From assembly GCA_023416335.1 (NCBI GenBank), contig JAEZHY010000079.1, forward strand, positions 1-17,384: a stretch of 17,384 bases of DNA. Reading direction: 5' to 3'. Within the stretch, counting starts at the first letter, position 1. Each line of letters starts with the position of its first letter. The translations under genes were made by a program, and so were the position numbers. The notes beneath the pieces are model-generated. The model was not told where the DNA came from and did no database searches. It was given only the letters and a program-made list of their open reading frames with translations. Below, piece by piece: positions 13,827 through 17,384 of the stretch. This DNA comes from Pseudomonadota bacterium. Lineage in GTDB: Bacteria; Desulfobacterota; Syntrophobacteria; Syntrophobacterales; Syntrophobacteraceae.

Positions 13827-14482
13827 TAAAAGTTGCTTGTTTTATGACCATGGGTTTGGCCCTGTTAATTCTCCCGGCCTTCGTCGCTTCGACCTGGGCG
13901 GCGGGTGAAAGCGCTCCCATCTGGGCCATCGACACCCCGGTTGGGACTCCCGGAGGCGAAACCGCCCATACCTATCAGGGGATGGACGACTGGCTGCCGA
14001 CGGGATTGGTGAACGTAGCGGTAGACGACTTTGGAAATCGCGTCGGCGGTGGTGATTACGGGCTGGCCAACTTCATCCCGGTGGAAGTGATCGCACACGG
14101 AGACAAAACGGAGACGCGTGTTGTCCGTTCTCCGGAATTGCACCTCGGTCATATGAAGAAGGCAAATTTTCAGGTGAAAGTTGGAAATCTCGACGGACTT
14201 TACTTCTGGCTCGAAACGCCGCCGGTCAGCAGCAGATGGATTGTAATATTGGACCTGGTCTACCCCGACGGCTTTCGCAGGACAATCTGGCATAAGGACA
14301 CGAAGCCCGGTGTCCGGCATTGGATCGACGTCGATCCGAACACCGTAATCGATGCTACGATCAAAACGCCGGAAGCAACCTTCAAGCTCAGCAAGCGTTT
14401 CCACGTTACTTTCAGTCCGGCGCTTTACGCGGTATGGCCGGAAACCTCCATATCGACCCCAACCAGGACTCTTTGGGAATGA
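13823..14482 (+). CDS. Exported protein of unknown function in the EPS operon
   Basis: A 219-residue protein with a Sec signal peptide (FMTMGLALLILPAFVASTWAA, cleavage near residue 27). It starts at a GTG that overlaps the previous stop by 4 nt (GTGA), a usual sign of translational coupling. The mature part has no cysteine, no transmembrane segment and mixed beta-rich sequence (VVDDFGNRVGGGDYG, HLGHMKKANFQVKVGNLDGLYFWLETPP, WIVILDLVYPDGFRRTIWHKD). It matches no family I recognise. Its position between exporter and chain-length protein suggests a periplasmic role in polymer export or modification. This is context inference only. Confidence 0.75.
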   Translation: MIKVACFMTMGLALLILPAFVASTWAAGESAPIWAIDTPVGTPGGETAHTYQGMDDWLPTGLVNVAVDDFGNRVGGGDYGLANFIPVEVIAHGDKTETRVVRSPELHLGHMKKANFQVKVGNLDGLYFWLETPPVSSRWIVILDLVYPDGFRRTIWHKDTKPGVRHWIDVDPNTVIDATIKTPEATFKLSKRFHVTFSPALYAVWPETSISTPTRTLWE

Positions 14483-14513
14483 GCGAACCGGGTTTTCAAC
14501 AGAGGTATATACA

Positions 14514-15932
14514 ATGAAAGCACAAGCCACTGTGCGCATTCTTGTCCACAGCCTTTTCCTGAGAAGACACCTGATCGTTCTCATGAATCTGGGGATTCTC
14601 CTTACAATCCTGATCGGATCGCTCCTCTGGCCGCCCGTCTACCAGGCTGAGAGCAGCCTGATGCTGCTGGGACGAAACTACCCCGACCTCCTCACCCCCG
14701 GACCGAGAAACCTCAACTTCGCCGTGGTGATGAACCCGAAAGACGAAATCAACTCTGAAATCGAGGTAATCAGGAGCCGCCCGGTTCTCGAAAACGCCGT
14801 TCGGACTCTGCGCCTGGACCAGGATAAACTCGACTCCCGCATATCTTTCAGCACGATCAAGGAACTCGTAATTTCCAAGGAGAAGGGAGCGGCGGAGAGT
14901 TTCGAGGCGGCGGTCAACAAGCTTAAAACCGATATCCGAATCGATCCGGCAGTCGAATCCCAAATCATGCTGGTCAGGTACAGATCGACTGACCCGGCCC
15001 TTGCCAGCCAGGTAGTCAACACTGTCGTGGACGAATATCTCAAACAGCATTTGGCCATTTACATCAACCATGCTGAAAGCGCGTTTTACTCCGAACAGAT
15101 CAAAGCGCTTCAGGCCGAACTGAAACATCTCCAGGACAAGCTGGTCGAACTCAAGACAAACTCCGGAATCATCTCATTTTCAGATCAGGCGAAGGCACTC
15201 CTTGCAAAATTGCAAAGTTTCGACACATCTTTGGCCAACGTGCAGAAAGAAATTATCACGACCAATTCGAAGCTGCAGAGAATAAACGAACTTCGAAAAA
15301 ACAAACCGGACCTTCTCATTCCGCTCCCTGAATACGCTCAGGATCCCCAGATCATGGATCTGGAAAACAAGCTCGTGAACCTCAGGTATCAGCAAAAGAC
15401 GGTTCTGCAAAGATACACCCCCGAGAGCAGACAGTATCAGGCCCTCCTCGAGCAGTTGACGGCGATCCAGAATCAGATTCGTAACCACGTAACCGTGCTC
15501 ATGGAACGTGAACATGCAAAACTGACTGAACTCCAGGCCGAAGAACAGTCGATCATGGATACCATGAAAGGCATCAAGGAAAGCGTTGCGCCGCTACCGG
15601 CTACCGAGAATGCTCTGATCAATCTTCAGAAAGAGATAGACAATAAGCAGGAAATCCTTGGAGTACTCTGGAAGAAGTACCAGGACAGCCTGATGAATAT
15701 GAACAACGACGGACGCATGGAAAACGTCAAGGTCCTGAGCACGGCTGCAATTCCGTCCAGACCGGTGTTCCCGAACATCTTTCTCAATATGGGACTCGGG
15801 TTGATTTTCTCCCTGGTCGTGAGTTTCGGTACGGCGATTTTCCTTGAGTACTGGGACGATTCCCTCAAATTGCCCGAGCAGGTCGAAAAGCACCTGGGAG
15901 TTACGGTTCTTGCTTCCATACCGGAGCTTTGA
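14514..15932 (+). CDS. GumC/Wzc-like chain-length protein without kinase domain
   Basis: A 472-residue inner-membrane protein of the polysaccharide co-polymerase family. The frame is open from 14352, but the start at 14514 is preferred: AGAGG lies 8 nt upstream and the first membrane helix (LRRHLIVLMNLGILLTILIGSLLW, residues ~16-39) follows at the usual distance. A Wzz-type periplasmic part (YQAESSLMLLGRN; EINSEIEVIRSRPVLENAV) leads to a long coiled-coil stretch (~170-370), then the proline motif IPSRPVFPN (~413-421) and a second helix (~422-444). It ends just past LGVTVLASIPEL, exactly where Wzc proteins continue into the kinase, so the cytoplasmic partner must be separate: the CpsD-like protein at 10421 is the candidate. 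It likely controls polymer length and opens the export channel. Confidence 0.9.
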   Translation: MKAQATVRILVHSLFLRRHLIVLMNLGILLTILIGSLLWPPVYQAESSLMLLGRNYPDLLTPGPRNLNFAVVMNPKDEINSEIEVIRSRPVLENAVRTLRLDQDKLDSRISFSTIKELVISKEKGAAESFEAAVNKLKTDIRIDPAVESQIMLVRYRSTDPALASQVVNTVVDEYLKQHLAIYINHAESAFYSEQIKALQAELKHLQDKLVELKTNSGIISFSDQAKALLAKLQSFDTSLANVQKEIITTNSKLQRINELRKNKPDLLIPLPEYAQDPQIMDLENKLVNLRYQQKTVLQRYTPESRQYQALLEQLTAIQNQIRNHVTVLMEREHAKLTELQAEEQSIMDTMKGIKESVAPLPATENALINLQKEIDNKQEILGVLWKKYQDSLMNMNNDGRMENVKVLSTAAIPSRPVFPNIFLNMGLGLIFSLVVSFGTAIFLEYWDDSLKLPEQVEKHLGVTVLASIPEL

Positions 15933-15934
15933 TG

Positions 15935-17384
15935 ATGCAAGCGTCAAGGGCTGGGATTGCGGATCCCGTACGGCCTGTCGGTTTCTATTTTTTCCTGCTC
16001 AGTATTCTGGCCGGCCTGCTCTTCCTTTTCCTTGTACAACTGCCGACCAAGTGGTTTCTCACCCTTTTTGCCGGGATTCTTTTCCTTATTATTTCGGCAT
16101 CGGTGCGTGATAAGAAGAAGTTCTACCTGTTCTTCCTGGTTTCCGCCCTGCCGATCGCACTTACCAAGACGTTCCTGTTCACGAAGTCCGACATATTCCG
16201 ATCGACTTTCGGATATACTGTCTACGCGAGCATGGTTCCGCTTTTCGCTCTGTACTTCATCTGGATCTACCGGAGAGTATTCAGCGGTGTAAGTTCGCCG
16301 CTCAATTTCAAGGGGTTGGCGCCTTTTGCCCTGCTCTTCCTGACAGTCGGAATTTCCGCCCTGCTCGCACGCAGCGTCTGGTCCACATTCGATTTGTTCG
16401 AACTGGCCTGCTCCGTACTTCTTTTCTTCTACATAGCCAATGAGATACGGGACTTTTCCGAACTTCGCTTCATCTCGATACTCCTGATCTTACTTGGCAC
16501 CTTCGAAGGCCTCATCGCGATTGGACAATATGTCACAGGGTCTAACCTGGGTTTCGGGTTTGCAGGATCCACGGAGTTTCTCACCGGCTATGTCGGTCTG
16601 ATGGAAATCTCCCGCGTCATGGGCACGGTCGGGCACCCGAACTCCCTGGCGCAGTTGTTCGATATGCTCCTTCCCTTTTCCTTCGCTTTTCTGATCTTCT
16701 ATCCCATGCCGACATGGAAGAAGGTCCTCACTGCATTCGCGGTCCTCATCCAGTACATCGGACTCAGTTTGACCTATTCACGCGGCGGAATCACCTGCTG
16801 CACGCTTGCGATGAGCCTTATCCTCTTTGTCTATTTCAAGCGCAGGGCCGGTGCATTTCGCGGCCTAGTGACACTGCTTTCCATATGGACGATTTTCGCC
16901 GCCCTCGTTTTGATAATCCCCAACCCCATACAAAAAGGGCTCTTTCGGACGGAGGGCGCCGAGTCGGCCGCCGGTCGCGTCCCGCTCAATAAGGTTGCGC
17001 TCGAAGTCATCAAATCTCATCCCTTCCTCGGGTTGGGTCCCAATACCTACGTGGAAAAGGTGGGCACTTACGACAACACGCCGCAACAACTAAATCGTTC
17101 ATGGAATACCCCCGTTCACAATCTCTTTCTTCTGATCGCCGGTGAAACGGGAATCCCCGCTTTGGTCTTTTTTCTTTGTCTGCTCTGGGTCGTTCTCAGT
17201 CCTATGGTCGGGGTTATCGGAGACGGCAGACCTATTCTCCTCTGCGCGGCTCTGGGAATTCTCATTGGGATGCTGGCGTTTCTCAGTCATTGCATGGTCG
17301 ACCTGACGCTGTGGACCCACCCCCGCCTGCACTGGTTCATCCTTGCGCTGGGCATAGCCGTTTGGCGAATGGTGAGTCGATCCG
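15935..17384 (+). CDS. O-antigen polymerase/ligase-like protein (Wzy/WaaL family, 3' end missing)
   Basis: At least 483 residues, open to the right edge. The ATG at 15935 lies 2 nt after the previous stop, with GGAG 8 nt upstream. The protein is almost all hydrophobic helices. A central SLTYSRGGITCC segment (near residue 280) and the late motif LGLGPNTY..., then NTPVHNLFLLIAGETGIPAL (His395), are the marks of Wzy_C/O-antigen ligase-like enzymes. It should polymerise lipid-linked repeat units, or transfer chains, on the periplasmic side. In an operon with Wza-, Wzc- and initiating-transferase homologues, polymerase (Wzy) is the better guess than lipid A ligase (WaaL). Confidence 0.85.
   Translation, partial: MQASRAGIADPVRPVGFYFFLLSILAGLLFLFLVQLPTKWFLTLFAGILFLIISASVRDKKKFYLFFLVSALPIALTKTFLFTKSDIFRSTFGYTVYASMVPLFALYFIWIYRRVFSGVSSPLNFKGLAPFALLFLTVGISALLARSVWSTFDLFELACSVLLFFYIANEIRDFSELRFISILLILLGTFEGLIAIGQYVTGSNLGFGFAGSTEFLTGYVGLMEISRVMGTVGHPNSLAQLFDMLLPFSFAFLIFYPMPTWKKVLTAFAVLIQYIGLSLTYSRGGITCCTLAMSLILFVYFKRRAGAFRGLVTLLSIWTIFAALVLIIPNPIQKGLFRTEGAESAAGRVPLNKVALEVIKSHPFLGLGPNTYVEKVGTYDNTPQQLNRSWNTPVHNLFLLIAGETGIPALVFFLCLLWVVLSPMVGVIGDGRPILLCAALGILIGMLAFLSHCMVDLTLWTHPRLHWFILALGIAVWRMVSRS

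Overview
The window reads as a free-living Gram-negative bacterium, most likely a deltaproteobacterium (Desulfobacterota, perhaps near Syntrophobacterales). This placement is an inference from three things: a diguanylate-cyclase subtype with GS in place of GD, a c-type cytochrome of the MPW/DLxAIYxYLxAIP type, and an exopolysaccharide (EPS) operon with a lipoprotein outer-membrane exporter. Base composition is moderately GC-rich in genes and AT-rich in the intergenic stretches. I see no tRNA, rRNA, CRISPR array or insertion sequence.

Left part (1-5262). This holds a set of largely independent genes: the 3' end of a PAS histidine kinase; an intergenic region with a strong promoter-to-terminator unit that could be a ~60-nt small RNA; an alpha/beta hydrolase; a small minus-strand zinc-ribbon membrane protein; a GAF-GGDEF enzyme; and a Cys-rich YkgJ-like protein preceded by a dispersed-type palindrome (TAGGGTGGGCAC family). 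In the GGDEF domain the two guanine-selecting positions are Val and Ser, as in Hypr (cGAMP-making) GGDEF enzymes.

Middle part (5236-9830). A minus-strand gene encodes an exported monohaem cytochrome c whose haem-binding ends are separated by a large Gly/Tyr/Trp-rich low-complexity insert with an in-frame DNA tandem repeat. It has a strong Shine-Dalgarno sequence and a downstream terminator. It faces away from a large plus-strand gene encoding a polytopic membrane protein fused to a spermidine-synthase-like methyltransferase-fold domain.

Right part (9831-17384). A 590-bp AT-rich, repeat-containing leader region precedes a tightly packed EPS operon, with genes overlapping or spaced by 31 nt or less. 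In order it encodes: a CpsD-like P-loop protein lacking the Walker A lysine; an unusual single-chain fusion of a degenerate sugar nucleotidyltransferase and a polyprenyl-phosphate sugar-phosphate transferase; a Wza-type lipoprotein exporter with a tandemly duplicated export module; an exported protein of unknown function; a GumC/Wzc-type chain-length protein without a kinase domain; and a Wzy/WaaL-like polymerase or ligase cut by the window end. Together these fit a Wzx/Wzy-type pathway: the fusion protein primes undecaprenyl phosphate, the Wzy-like protein polymerises, the Wzc-like/CpsD-like pair controls length, and the Wza-like lipoprotein exports. Flippase and glycosyltransferases would be expected beyond the right edge.
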